From NCBI GenBank assembly GCA_022113835.1, contig JAILWY010000007.1:10455001-10519000 (forward strand): a stretch of 64,000 nucleotides of DNA, read 5' to 3'. Position numbers and translations under genes: made by a program. The notes beneath the pieces are model-generated. The model had not been told where the DNA came from and did not search any database. It saw only the letters and a list, made by a program, of their open reading frames with translations. This stretch comes from Atopsyche davidsoni. Lineage: Eukaryota > Arthropoda > Insecta > Trichoptera > Hydrobiosidae. Below, one piece after another: positions 1 to 12,200 of the stretch. Within the stretch, counting starts at the first letter, position 1. Every line of letters starts with the position of its first letter.

Positions 1-3000
1 AATTGAATGGAATATTGTTTTAGTTAATAACAAGTCATGGATGATCGAACATGGTGAGTATCAATTGGAAAGTGAATTCACGCTTCTTAGACTATCGAAT
101 GATTATATGCAGTGTCTATTGTGTAAGTTGAGTTTGTACACTACAAATTGATTTATTTTTTATTCATTTACAATTCCTCTACAAGTGAATGTAAACGGCC
201 TTCTATATCTACGGTACTGTGTTAAAGAAGGCCGTAACGAAAGTGGCAGAAATCCTGATAAGGAAAAAGTCTTAAGAGGCAAGTGTGACTGTCTGGCATG
301 AAAAGTCTCCGATAATTTGTCTCAAGTAAACCAACTCAGAATTCTTTCTTTTTCATTCCTTGATTAAAATTATGAACTGTCTCCAGCTAATGCAAGGAAA
401 CCAGGATTTACCTGTACACACGAAGGTAAATTCTGGAGACGTTAAGCTGAACACAGGCATCTTTCCCGAATTCTTTTTACTGGTAATTTTTTGCGTTTTT
501 CATTTAAGTCTTTATATATAATAGAAGCAAACATAAGCTCTTTGTTTTTTATATTATCTGGGCTTGGAAGTCTTTCGCTTGTAATAACTTGTATATGTTA
601 TCTTTGTGATACAATATAACAATATTTTTAATTGAATATCAAATTGACCTTTGCAAACTACTATAGAGATGATATATTAGATTAGCTTTTTACAGACTTC
701 AAATCTTTGTACCGGTGTGACGAGACACAAATAATTATTATAACCATTATTTAGATTACCATGGAGATCGAAAAAACACCAGACCGCGACTTTATAGTCG
801 AATTCCACACGTGTGAACTATATAATTATAAAAATATTATTAGTACCATTATTATTAAAAAAAAGTTGCATCGGTAAATTCGACTAAAATGTGCGTCTTT
901 TTACTCATAAGCAAAAAGTGGACTACTCATACTCATGGACAATAAATTGACAGTACCTATACTCAATTTACAAGGTTTGAGAATTCACATATTATAAATA
1001 AATAAATAATTACTACTTTTGACGTCATTCAAATTACTATTATTATCTCTTCCAATAACTAGTTAAAATAAATATATTTTTTTTAATATTTGATTTTAAA
1101 TAAAAAATGATAGTATGAATATAAGAGAACGCAAAGTTTACAGGACATGTATGTCAATGCAGTCGTTTTTCAATCTTAAAGAACCTAACCTAACCTAACC
1201 TGTTGACACATAATCAGCTGATTCATTTACTCGGTAAGCAGGTGAGCCAGCAGACAACGGAGCGCGCCATCAATCACCTGACGCTTGATTCTAGTGGGAG
1301 GGTTGCATAAAGCTTTTCTCCGAATGTCATTACCCAACAATGTGGCTCTCAGATCTTACTTTCTATGCAATACTTCTTACTTGACTACTTATTCTTAATT
1401 CGATCGTTTTCGAAACCTGTAAGTTCTATGGATTATTGATATATTTCTAACGAAATATTTAAAAAAAAATTACTTTTAACTTTAACGTAGATATTCAAAA
1501 AATCCTGCCTGCCGATGTAAACTGGAAGTATTGGCGGAACGAGTCATTTGATATAATAATAATTATTAAAAAATGAGAGACAAGAGCAATTATTGATTTA
1601 TTCTCTCATAGATTAAACATTGGCGACACGAATATCATATAAAATTTGTTTTAAAAATTTTACTTACGGATTGTTTACGCTGCCTTAAAAAAATATGTCG
1701 ACGGCGGACAAACTCCCACAATCAGTATTTTTTTTTAATATATCGTTTTAAATATATAATATTCTTTGATTTATATAATAAATTGTGGAGTGCGTTTATA
1801 CACAATTGATCCTAATTTTGCAGAACGAAAATTCCCCAGGCTTACAATTGTTACAATTATCTATTATTGTATTTTGTTTTGTCACTTGTGTTGATTTAAA
1901 GTAAAAAATAAACGGTGTATGATCAATGACTCACTCTTTTTGCATAAATTTTTTTTAATAAAAATATTCTAATATATTTTATAAATTACTTTAAGTATAT
2001 AAACACATAATTTTTTTTCTTTTCCAAATCACTTAAATTTATGCAAGATTATGATTTTGTATTAACATAAACGATAAAGAAAAAACATAGATATTTTATG
2101 TGTATATTTCAAACAGAGTTAGTACTTACGTCAAAAAGTTTGTTCTGTGTAGATTGATAAATTTTTAAGACTGTTTTTTTTTTCAGATCGAAGGGCAGGC
2201 GTTATTCCATCAAAGGTTGAAATAATGGCGAAGGAAATCCCTTCAACCCTCTTCACCCCGAGTCGCTGCAGACGCCGGAACCGATTTACCAGCGTCGTCA
2301 CAAGTTACTTCCGCCAAGTGGAATCCTAATCCTTGACGCGATTCAGTCTAACAATAGACACTTACCGGAGTGATGGCTTAACGAGGAATGTGACTCCGAA
2401 CGACTCGCATGGTGGTTAATTTAATTACACCACCATAAAAGGTATTCATGTCATACTAATCCTTACCACAGCTACCACTTCTGTTTCCTGATACGTTGAT
2501 AAAATCCGTAACATTGTACGTCAGTTTACGTGCTAAAATGATCAGCGTTATATGTTGAAAGCGCTTAAAAATTACACATAAAAACAGGTTAGAAGATTTA
2601 GGATCTAGCGTTTAATTGTAACCTTAAGCTTGAAAATTAAATTTTAAAACATCATTTGATTCAAAGCTCAGTGACAAGATCGATGACTTTCAATGAACAG
2701 GTCCTTGCAGGTGAATCCCAAACAAACATCATTGAACTGAAGGCTGATAAAGTTTTAACAAAGATGTTTTGCTTGTCAAAAAAAAAAATTCATTACACTA
2801 GTACATGTTTTTAAAATTAAAGTACGTTTAAAGTATAATTTGTAATTACTGCACATGTGATGATGCAAACTTTAATCGAAAGCAATTCTTTTGTTATGGA
2901 AAGTGTGGACGAAACATAATTAATCTAATTGAAAACTTGTATAGTTTATACTCACTTTCTTATAAAAAGATTATTTAAAAAATTATAAATTATTATTGAA

Positions 3001-6000
3001 ATTGGTTTCAGAAAAAAATATTATATCTAATTTATCAAGTATTTTCAACGCTTAATAAAATATAAATCACTTCCGATTTCGAAGAATGATTATTTTTCCT
3101 TTGAGCCGTCGGTGAGATAATTTGCATTTTTTACTGTGGATATATTTTAATAAATACTCAGCAAATTTGCATACAATTAAACCTGAATAAATGTTACCTC
3201 ACGATTCCGACAGGTGCATGCAAATTTATTTTCGAATTATTTATTGCGGCTATTATAACGACGTTATTAAATATCAAGTACGCGAATAAATATCATCGCC
3301 TCGGGTGGGGATGTTAAGGGGGAAGCCTCACAAGGGATTTCAACTTGATAAGTAGGACTCTAATAAAAAAATTATTTTATTTACTTTGAAAACATTCAAC
3401 CTACATCGTCGTTATCTTGGCAAACATAAATAAGGTAGTTTCACTATATACTTTGGATAAATAATGTTCTAACTAAAATTATAGTTTATATATATTACTT
3501 ACAGCTTTAAAAATTCCCGTTTTAGATTTTTATTATATAATATTTTTATTGTATATTTTATTACTCACAATATCTAAGAAAAATGTTATATTAAATACGT
3601 TGAAAGTTTGTTACTCCATCCCTTTGAAAGCTTAATAGAGTCAGTCACAAAAAACATAATTGAGTTTGTTTCTTGATCGTTTACCCATTGATATGTATTA
3701 TTTGTTTAACTTAAACAAACCGTAATTTTACTCATTAACTTAATAATGTTAAATAGAATTACTTTTGGCTAAGCCAAATAAGACATAAATGGTTTTTATT
3801 ATAATTTACAAAAAAATAACAGTATTATAAATAAACAGAATACACTAATGATATGAAAACATATTAATATTATTTTCAAAAAACAGAAATGATTTCCAAT
3901 CACCAGCTAAATCCATCAATTATATATATGAAAGCACTTTATTAAAAGAGTATTATTAACATTTTTTCAGACGTTTTTCAGGAGTATATTAAATAAAGCT
4001 TTTCAGACAGCTGTAATTTTTTTCAATGAACGATATACGTCGATACAAAGTATATCCACGTATTTATACCAAGTAGTTTTAGTCGCTCAAACAATTATAA
4101 AACAATAAAATGTCACACAAATACTTAATTAATAGCGAAGCTTTGAAAAAGCTAGTCGTGCTTTTCATTTGCGAATGAATTCCTTTATTTGCGATTTAAT
4201 ACAGAAGCACCGGTCCATTGTTTACAATCCTATTCATCGATCCTCCATCGTTCCGGCGCAGAAAACTCACTCGAGTCTCCTCTCGTCAAACCTATCAATA
4301 AAGAAAAACTTGAATAGAAAAAGAGACGAAGGTTATAAAATACCCCGCGTCTGTTTTTGAAAGATATTCATATAATATTTAACGATTACACTGTATAAAC
4401 CCAATGCCTATAGTTTTCCTATAGCTGTATAAAATCAAGATATATTTATGTATAATTTATATTCGCTCAAACAAGTCGTTAGATCCAGTGAAATAAAAAC
4501 AGGTACTGTGCAAAGCAGGTAAAAGGGCAAGCGATTTTAGCAACTGCGGCTGTGGTTGACCTGTAAGGTCTACAGTATTTCATTGGTGCACAAAATCCAA
4601 ATCAAATAAAAAATCACAGCAAAAACCAGAAAAAATTGTTTATCACTATGCGTGTATTATATACAAATTTCTATGTGTGGTTTATATAATACATAAAATA
4701 ATAATACTTAATAATTTCCTTTTTCTTACATCATTTTCTTATAATGTAAAAGAAAACTAACCAACCGTTTCATTAACTAAAAACTACTCAACGAATTACT
4801 TAAACCCCGGGGACTTCTCATGCCTCGGTGTCCCGAAATGTTACCTTTATTTATCGGTCATTTTTTTGTTACTTTATCGTGTATTCATCTCATGAGGGAA
4901 ATATAAATATATGATATTAATAATCCACTTGAGCACACTACCTAGATATATTCTCCGATATTATGTAATATATTATAAAGAAGATTGAGCGCTTTCTTCC
5001 ACGCATATTATATCAATATCATGGCAAAAGTATGACCATTATTTTTTTAAAAACTTCCGTTTTTTAATGTCTCTCCGAACTTATAAATATATACAATATA
5101 AACCATTTCTTTTTTTACTTTTGTATATATTTTTTAAATAAGCTCTTAGCACGAATTAGATCTTATCTTACACAACTCGCTCTATTTATATATTTAAAAG
5201 GTCCATACAGAACAGCACATTTTACCTGGAATCCTAATTATTTTATTGATTCAACATAAAATACGCTTTTTAAAGTATGTTTCCCGTTTTTATTCCTTGC
5301 TTTTTTGGTATTATCTATTTAACTGCTTTTTGTATTAAATTTCTTAATTTCTAAAAAAAATACCAATTCTCTGATCGACTTGAATGACAAGTCATTGTAA
5401 ACACGTCTCTAATGATTATTATTTTTAATAAAACTCATTTTTATTTCAAAATTTGTTTATTTGATGCTGTTAAATACACATACAACTTTTTTTTTTAAAC
5501 TTGTGAATGTTCTAAAAAAAATATTTGTATTACTGAATCATTAAGGTCGGCTATTGAATGTATTTAAGAGTAAATAAATGGTAAAATATTAGAGAATATA
5601 GACCTAATGACTTGCCAGTGTAACTAAATTATCTATGGTCCTTTTATAAAAATTTATTGAGACATCAGACCATCACATTTTAATAAATTTACTTGTATAT
5701 TAACTATACACACCTAAATATTATAAAGATAAATATCTATGCTTCAAATTTTCAAACTTGGCCTTTATACGATGAAGATGACGTTTTGAAAAATAACTTA
5801 GCGCTGCATAAGTCTTGATAATGTTTAATACAAACATTGATATTTTCTCTTTTTTATCACACACACTTCATACTTAAAATTAAACCGTGGATTCATCGGC
5901 CGTGACTCTTGAATGTCATACAAAAAAACTTTCAAATCTCTCGATGGAATATAATCTTAATATCTATATCACTAATTTCATTTTTAATAACATTTCACTA

Positions 6001-8054
6001 GAAAAAATATCACAAAACATATAGTTATTTAAAGAATAATAAATAATTAACTAAGACTATGTAATATTATATTCTATTTACTTAACAATAAGTAATCTTA
6101 CTCTAGTAAAATGTGTGTTTGTTGTATAATAAATTATTACATAAACTTATTACATAAATAAAACAACTTATTATCAATATGAATAAAAATATTCAATACA
6201 TATATTGAGATTAAAAGAACATTTTTTTTTATTAGTTTTGTTTTAAACAAAACTATCTGGTAGTGAATGAATCAAGAAAATACAATTATACAAAGATTAT
6301 TATTAAACAAATTTTATTTCTATGAAATCGTAATTTTTTACCGTTCTAATTTGCACTGAAAATGCTCAATATAATTCGCTTCCTTCTCGAATATTTAATT
6401 CTTTACCACTGCATCCTATTCATATATTCTATTTTTTTATAATATTATCATCTCTTTTCAATTATCACACCTGTTATATTTTTTGTTCTTAGTTGTTCAC
6501 GCTGATAATAACTTAGGAAGCCTTAATTTACAATGTCGCAATACAAGAAGGACGGACCATTGCTGTTTCAGAGAGGCCATTACTGTAAGTTCAGATTTAA
6601 TGCTGTGGATATTATCTGTTAAAAAGCTCACTTTAAAAATAAAGGGAGCATTATGGTCGTGCTTTAAACCGTGAAACGAATTCAGCTGATTTTTTTTATT
6701 ATTATTAATTCCTTCCAATGCAAAATTGTGTATTGCAGGTAGTGTCATTTTTTGGAAGCGACCTGTCCAAAAACGATAATGTTGAGGACTATTGAGTAAA
6801 GTCCATGATATTTTTAGATACGATCCGCGTTGAATGAGACCTTACAATTATTACAAAAAAATATTTTTTAAATTAAAACAGTATTATAATGGTATTCGGA
6901 CAGAACGATATGCATTAAATATATTTGAACGATGGCTCTAGGTCTAAACAAGCAGGCTACTCTTTGGAGAGAGCAAAAATTCCTTTTGACTTCTGGGGCA
7001 TTTAACGCTGCATGAACATGTAATAACTGTCATTACATGGAGTGGCAAGCTTCCGAGTGGATAAACGTCTTCCGTTCACACTCTTCGGGCGGTTTCCCAC
7101 TCCTTCAGGGGGACCGGAGCGAGGGGGAGGATTATAAGAACAAGTTTTGTAAATATTTTAATTCTCAAAATATAATTTATATGGCACTACTAAGCTCATG
7201 TTTAACATTTACATTCGAAAGTATAATCAATAATTATAACAATTATACTAAATAGTAAAAAATATACTCTTCAAACTACGGTTATCATTATATTATAATC
7301 TAATCAATTAAAACTATCAACTGTGCATTTGGCAAGTTATTTTCTTATCTATGCAATATAGCATGCTTAAATATATAATAATATTGAACTGAAAGATCTT
7401 TCACATTTGAAACACTGTTACCGAACCGAAAAAAATAAATAACTTGCAGAATTCAAGCACGCGCCTCGCAACGTGAACGCGTGTATGGGAAAACCCTCGT
7501 TAGTAAATATTGCCTACAATTTTTTTATATACAAAAAGAGGCTTTATTTCGGCGATCAAGGCTTTCTAAAAAATACTACCTGAAATAAGCAAATTTTGAG
7601 AAATTCCACCGTTTCGTAATGTGCACGTCCGGGTTTAAAATAAAAAAATTGAAAATCCACGATGTATTATTTCTTCGATCATTGAAGTGATAGAAAAAAA
7701 TATTAAAATAAAACCGGTCGCTTGCAAATATAAATTTTAATTACTTCAATGGTGGTATTAAAACTATTTCCGTATAGAAAATCGGACACACACGATCGCA
7801 CAGATCAGTTATTAATAATACTTTACTAATTCAAACATGTTTAAAACAATCAAACAATTCATTCGACCGCAGTCAAAGCCGCAAAATATTCGCAAACAAC
7901 TATAGTTTTCAATGAAATAATAAATCATTTTCATTAACTCGATTGCGCGAATGTGCTGATCAGTGATTCCATAACCCAACATCTGCGGTAGCTGTTAATG
8001 TATTATTTAAATTGAGTCCATTAATTTTGTAATTTTAAAGTGCACCCACTAATA
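1..8054. other. AT-rich intergenic sequence downstream of the opsin
   Basis: No ORF above chance, no recognisable domain and no tRNA found by eye. A GC-richer patch at 2187-2440 follows a good plus-strand acceptor (TTTTTTTTTTCAG, 2174-2186) and stays open for 48 codons in one frame (ending FRQVES, stop at about 2329). It could be a terminal exon of an unseen gene, but nothing in it is recognisable. Confidence 0.5.
1184..1201. repeat. Short interstitial telomere-type repeat (CCTAA)n
   Basis: Three and a half copies of CCTAA, the complement of the arthropod telomere unit TTAGG. Confidence 0.6.
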
Positions 8055-8393
8055 TTGACTTTCGTTCATACGATATTTTATAAGCTTGGGGGGTTTCTTT
8101 GCCCCTTGATCTAGGAGAGCATATCGATCATTTACCGATTGTTTGTATGATTCGATAACGCCCATCACTACTCTAAACTATGATTTGTATAGATCGATTT
8201 TTGTGCATACAATATCAAAAGAGCTATTGTGCCACGGGTGTAACTTGAGAGTGAACTTAAGACGTTATCTTTACTTTACCATGAGATTCTTTCTTATGGT
8301 CGTCGTGGGTCAATCGAACACCTTTCGATTATCCGTATATGACAATAACGCCTATAACTACTCGTAGTAGAGACCATGAAGATATGATCAGGT
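8055..8393 (-). repeat. Opsin 3' UTR with a decayed tandem copy of the end of the coding exon
   Basis: 8125-8317 aligns with 8315-8508 at a spacing of about 190 bp. Shared landmarks include ATAACGCC.ATAACTACTC, CATACRATATCARAAGARCTATT and TCTACCATGAG. The second copy is the true 3' end of the opsin CDS; the first lies beyond the stop and has stop codons in the equivalent frame. A shorter trace (GTTCATACGATAT at about 8065) may be a third copy. The first AATAAA on this strand is at 7548-7543, about 850 nt past the stop, so the polyadenylation site is uncertain. Confidence 0.7.
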
Positions 8394-9290
8394 TCATACG
8401 ATATCAGAAGAACTATTATGCTGCGGTTGTAGCTTGTCAAAGCACATGAACTTGGAGCGTTCCCTCTCGTCTACCATGAGTCTCGTAATGGTGGTGTGCC
8501 TGTCGAACATCACCGCCGACATTTTGCGTGTGTGGCCGGAAACTCCGCCTCCGGACTTCCTTCGGGTCGTCGCCATAGACCTGCGCCTGTAGGACATAGC
8601 TGAAGCGCAAAACTTTTTCCTGGTTTCTGATTCCTCCAGCATTGCAGAAACGTTGTCTATCCCGATTTCTCTGTCAAGGTCTCTAGCTAAAAGTAACTCC
8701 CCGCAGTCAGCCTCTTCGCTCCCGCTTATATTTACATTATCTTGCACGTGCTTACTATCTAAATCAACCCTTTCGCCAGTGTCTCTCTGTGACGTAATCG
8801 CCCCCCGCATATCTTCCATCTCGACCCACATTGACTTTGCATTGTCAACCAATGGAAAGGGTTTCTTATCTGTTTTGTTAAGTTGAGCAGTTTCCCTGTT
8901 TGCTATGTTCTCCGTGGTCGATTCTGGGGTGATATTTTCATTAGAGCTTTTACACGGGAGTGTAGTGATGTCGAGGTCTTTTAAATAAATGTCTCTAGAG
9001 ATCTCGCTAGATTCTGCAGAGTCCATTAGAAAGTTTTTTTTCTTAGTGGGGGCTTTCTTGCTGCGACGGCAATCCGGAAGCTTGGTTGCGCTGTAAGGTT
9101 CTTGGTCTTGATAAATGGTGACAGTTGTCAGGGTGTTATTGTTAGGGTTGATATACTCCAGCTTCAGGTTCTCTGGAAACTGAGAGATGGCCTTTGAAGG
9201 AGACACGAGGGTGTTTTCCAACCCGCGCTCTCCTTGCAAGGAATCTTCTCGTTCACCAAACCCGAAAATGCGCTTAACCGATGCGCGGAA
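8394..9290 (-). CDS. c-opsin: Opsin coding exon 7: helix 8 and very long cytoplasmic tail (residues 305-602)
   Basis: Acceptor TTATTTGCAG, then TTC CGC GCA: FRASVKRIFGFG is helix 8. No cysteine follows at the usual palmitoylation site. About 285 further residues form a hydrophilic, low-complexity, probably disordered tail rich in Ser, Thr, Glu, Asp and Lys, with basic-Ser sites near the end (RRRS, RRKS) that could be kinase targets. The last three residues, D-I-V, fit a class III PDZ ligand pattern; that is an inference. Stop TGA at 8396-8394. The frame is open throughout, which argues for selection on the tail. Confidence 0.92.
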   Translation of the reverse strand, partial: FRASVKRIFGFGEREDSLQGERGLENTLVSPSKAISQFPENLKLEYINPNNNTLTTVTIYQDQEPYSATKLPDCRRSKKAPTKKKNFLMDSAESSEISRDIYLKDLDITTLPCKSSNENITPESTTENIANRETAQLNKTDKKPFPLVDNAKSMWVEMEDMRGAITSQRDTGERVDLDSKHVQDNVNISGSEEADCGELLLARDLDREIGIDNVSAMLEESETRKKFCASAMSYRRRSMATTRRKSGGGVSGHTRKMSAVMFDRHTTITRLMVDERERSKFMCFDKLQPQHNSSSDIV

Positions 9291-12200
9291 CTGCAAATAA
9301 AATAACACGAAATATGGAATAATATGTATTTAACAAGCAGAAGACATCAAAGTTCAGAAAATATAAAAAAAGATTAATTAAATAAGCACTTATACTCTAT
9401 AATCGTAAGAAGTAAATAAAAAAATTAAGAATGGATTTTCTTTTTTGTTATGTTTATATTTTTACATAATTAAAAAATCAGGTTCTTTACAATATTGTTT
9501 ACGTCTTAAGATTTAATGGTTTTTATAGACTTTTTAGTTGACCGGTCATGAATTTGAAAACAACCAGTAAACATTATATTATTTTAAAAAAAAATTGATT
9601 TATCTTTTAACTTAAGAGAAAACCTCCTTTAAAAAAATCCATATGTGATTTTAGTATTTAGTATAACTCATTGGTTCTAACCTCTAAAAAATCTACAACC
9701 TAGATTTTTTAAATATAATAGGTTTGTAGATGTTTTTTGATTCAAGTATAATTTGGCCAATGTTGCTTCTTACAAATCAATTCTAACAACTACCCTTTAC
9801 TTTGAAAGGGTGGCTAATAATTTTAATATTCAGATTTTTTATGTAATGAGTGACCTCTATTTATTTAGCTATCTTTAAAATATATGTTCATCAAGCATAA
9901 AAAATAAACTCCCGAAGTTCGAAGGTGGTGCTTTTAGTTTTTATACTGGCCTCCAAATTGCGATAATAAGCTAAATAAAAACTTATTATTTCTTCTTCCA
10001 ATTAGAATTTACGTATAAAAAAATACATCGTCTTTATCTTTTAATGATGATTTATTGGCTGCTTAGGCCGAATTAAACACTTATTTTCTTCGTAAATATT
10101 TACAAATAAAATTGTGCTTATCTGTCTACCTGTTTAAGACGAAAAAAAGTTGCAAAAAACGCATTGATTTGCTAATTATTCTTTTTAAAAAAATCAAGTA
10201 TCATTGGTCGGGATTATCTTGTTTTCATGAAGATATACACGTGTAACACATTTTATGTTCCAGACCTTTCGTCCAAAGTAACTCTTAAACCATGAGTCGT
10301 GCCACTAAGAATAAGACTATAAATAATTACTTCTTTCCTTGAAGTATATACAAAAGTAGATTTTGTAAAATTTCAATTCCTATATACTTCTTTACGTTCA
10401 AAGCAATTTAAGGGAGAATTAGATCACTTTGTACCTGCGTGTTCATCCCCACGTATATGACAGGGTCGTAGCAGATGGAACTTTTGGCCACCAAAGCAGG
10501 AATCACACCTACTGCCGGAGAAACCTAAACCGAAAAAAAAACAATTATAAATAATATAAAAATAAAGCTTTTTTCATACACACAACTACAAAAATTTGTC
10601 TCAAGATTCAAATTAAAAACCACCGTATATTATTTTTTGGTAAACTTAAAAATTATTTTACTAGTACGATGGCTGTTTTTTTGCTGTGTGGGTATATTTA
10701 ATTTTTCATGTATTGGTTTACAATATATTTCTAAAGGTATTTTTCTTTTTGAAAAATAAGTGGTGAGGAAAAGAACTGCTGACTGCATATTTTAGGAATT
10801 GGGTCTGTGTTTGATGGTCATATTCTGTCAATCATACTTTACTTTTCCATAGATGTGAAGAGGGTTAGCTGATCCATGTCCAAAATATTGATCCAATTAC
10901 CAAAATCTATATCACGACTTTTTGAAAAGTATTATAATACTGCTTGTTATTAGAAACGATTCATAACATAAAGAACTCTTCTTCCGTTGTATTTTTAAAC
11001 AATAATCAGTCAGCTTCTGAATTAACTTGTGAATTATAACAAGATTATTTTGATGTATTTACACATTTATATTCTGATTTTTATAAGAAATGTAAAAATA
11101 TACAGTTTAATAAAAGCACTTATATACATTAAAAACGGCGATGTATATTCTTAAAAAAATTGCAACACTTGTTGGGTTCAAGTTCTTTTAGCCAATATAA
11201 CTTTTGTGAATACACTGTGTCATATTTCGTCTATTTACAGATTTTAAATGTTTAACGACTTTAAATTTTTGACTTAAACGCAAATTATTACGTCAGTTTT
11301 ATCATAAAAGAGTTTTAATATGCATTTGAAGAAATCATTGCACATTCATATTTTCATAATAATAAATATATGCGTTGAAAATGCAAGTAGCACAATAGAT
11401 TCTCATAAAAACATGTAAATCATAAATCAATCAAATTATCTTTATCAATCAGGTCTGTTCTTTTAATTTTGTTATGGTCTTCCTTTTTTGTGGTTTTACT
11501 GTATACACGTGCATTCTCAGTTATTTATTTTATAATATACCACAAGTTAATTTATGCACCATTTTTCTTAATGGATTAACAAACAAAACTACAATAAAGA
11601 TAATTTGAGAGAACGAAATCCATAATTATTTTATTTTTTTAGAGAAAAGGATAGGGATAGTTATGCAAAAGTAGAATAATTTTATGGAATGTCTAGCTTT
11701 ATACAAGTCCGATATTTGCATAACATAAACGGATATCAGAGAAGGCTCGATTTAAACCTGAAGATGATTTATAATTAAGGTACTTAAGGTACCATTGATT
11801 TATCACCAAATTAAAATTTGTTTTTGTAAAATTTCCTTCGTCTTTGTAATTTTTCAATTTGCTAACAAATAATAAATATCAAAGGACTTCCTGAAATCAA
11901 ATCAAATAAAGCCTATTAAAATCAAAAACCAACTTCAAATTTATTTAATTATGTCTTACCCACTTGGATTTTCATTTTTGATATAAATAAATAGTATTTC
12001 AAATTAAATTATTACCTCGTGGATAAGTATAAGACTACAGATGCAAATATGTATAAATCGTAGTTACCATATCGTGCGGCGCAAACTGTTCCATGAGAGC
12101 AAGCACAGAGTAGGGTGACCAGGCCACTAGGAACGTGACGATCATGATGAGCACCATCATGGTCACCCTAGACTCGGCGCGGGTGACTCTCCCCATCCGC

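Noticed and set aside
8653..8886. 77-codon plus-strand ORF
   Set aside because: Antisense shadow of opsin exon 7 with no recognisable features.
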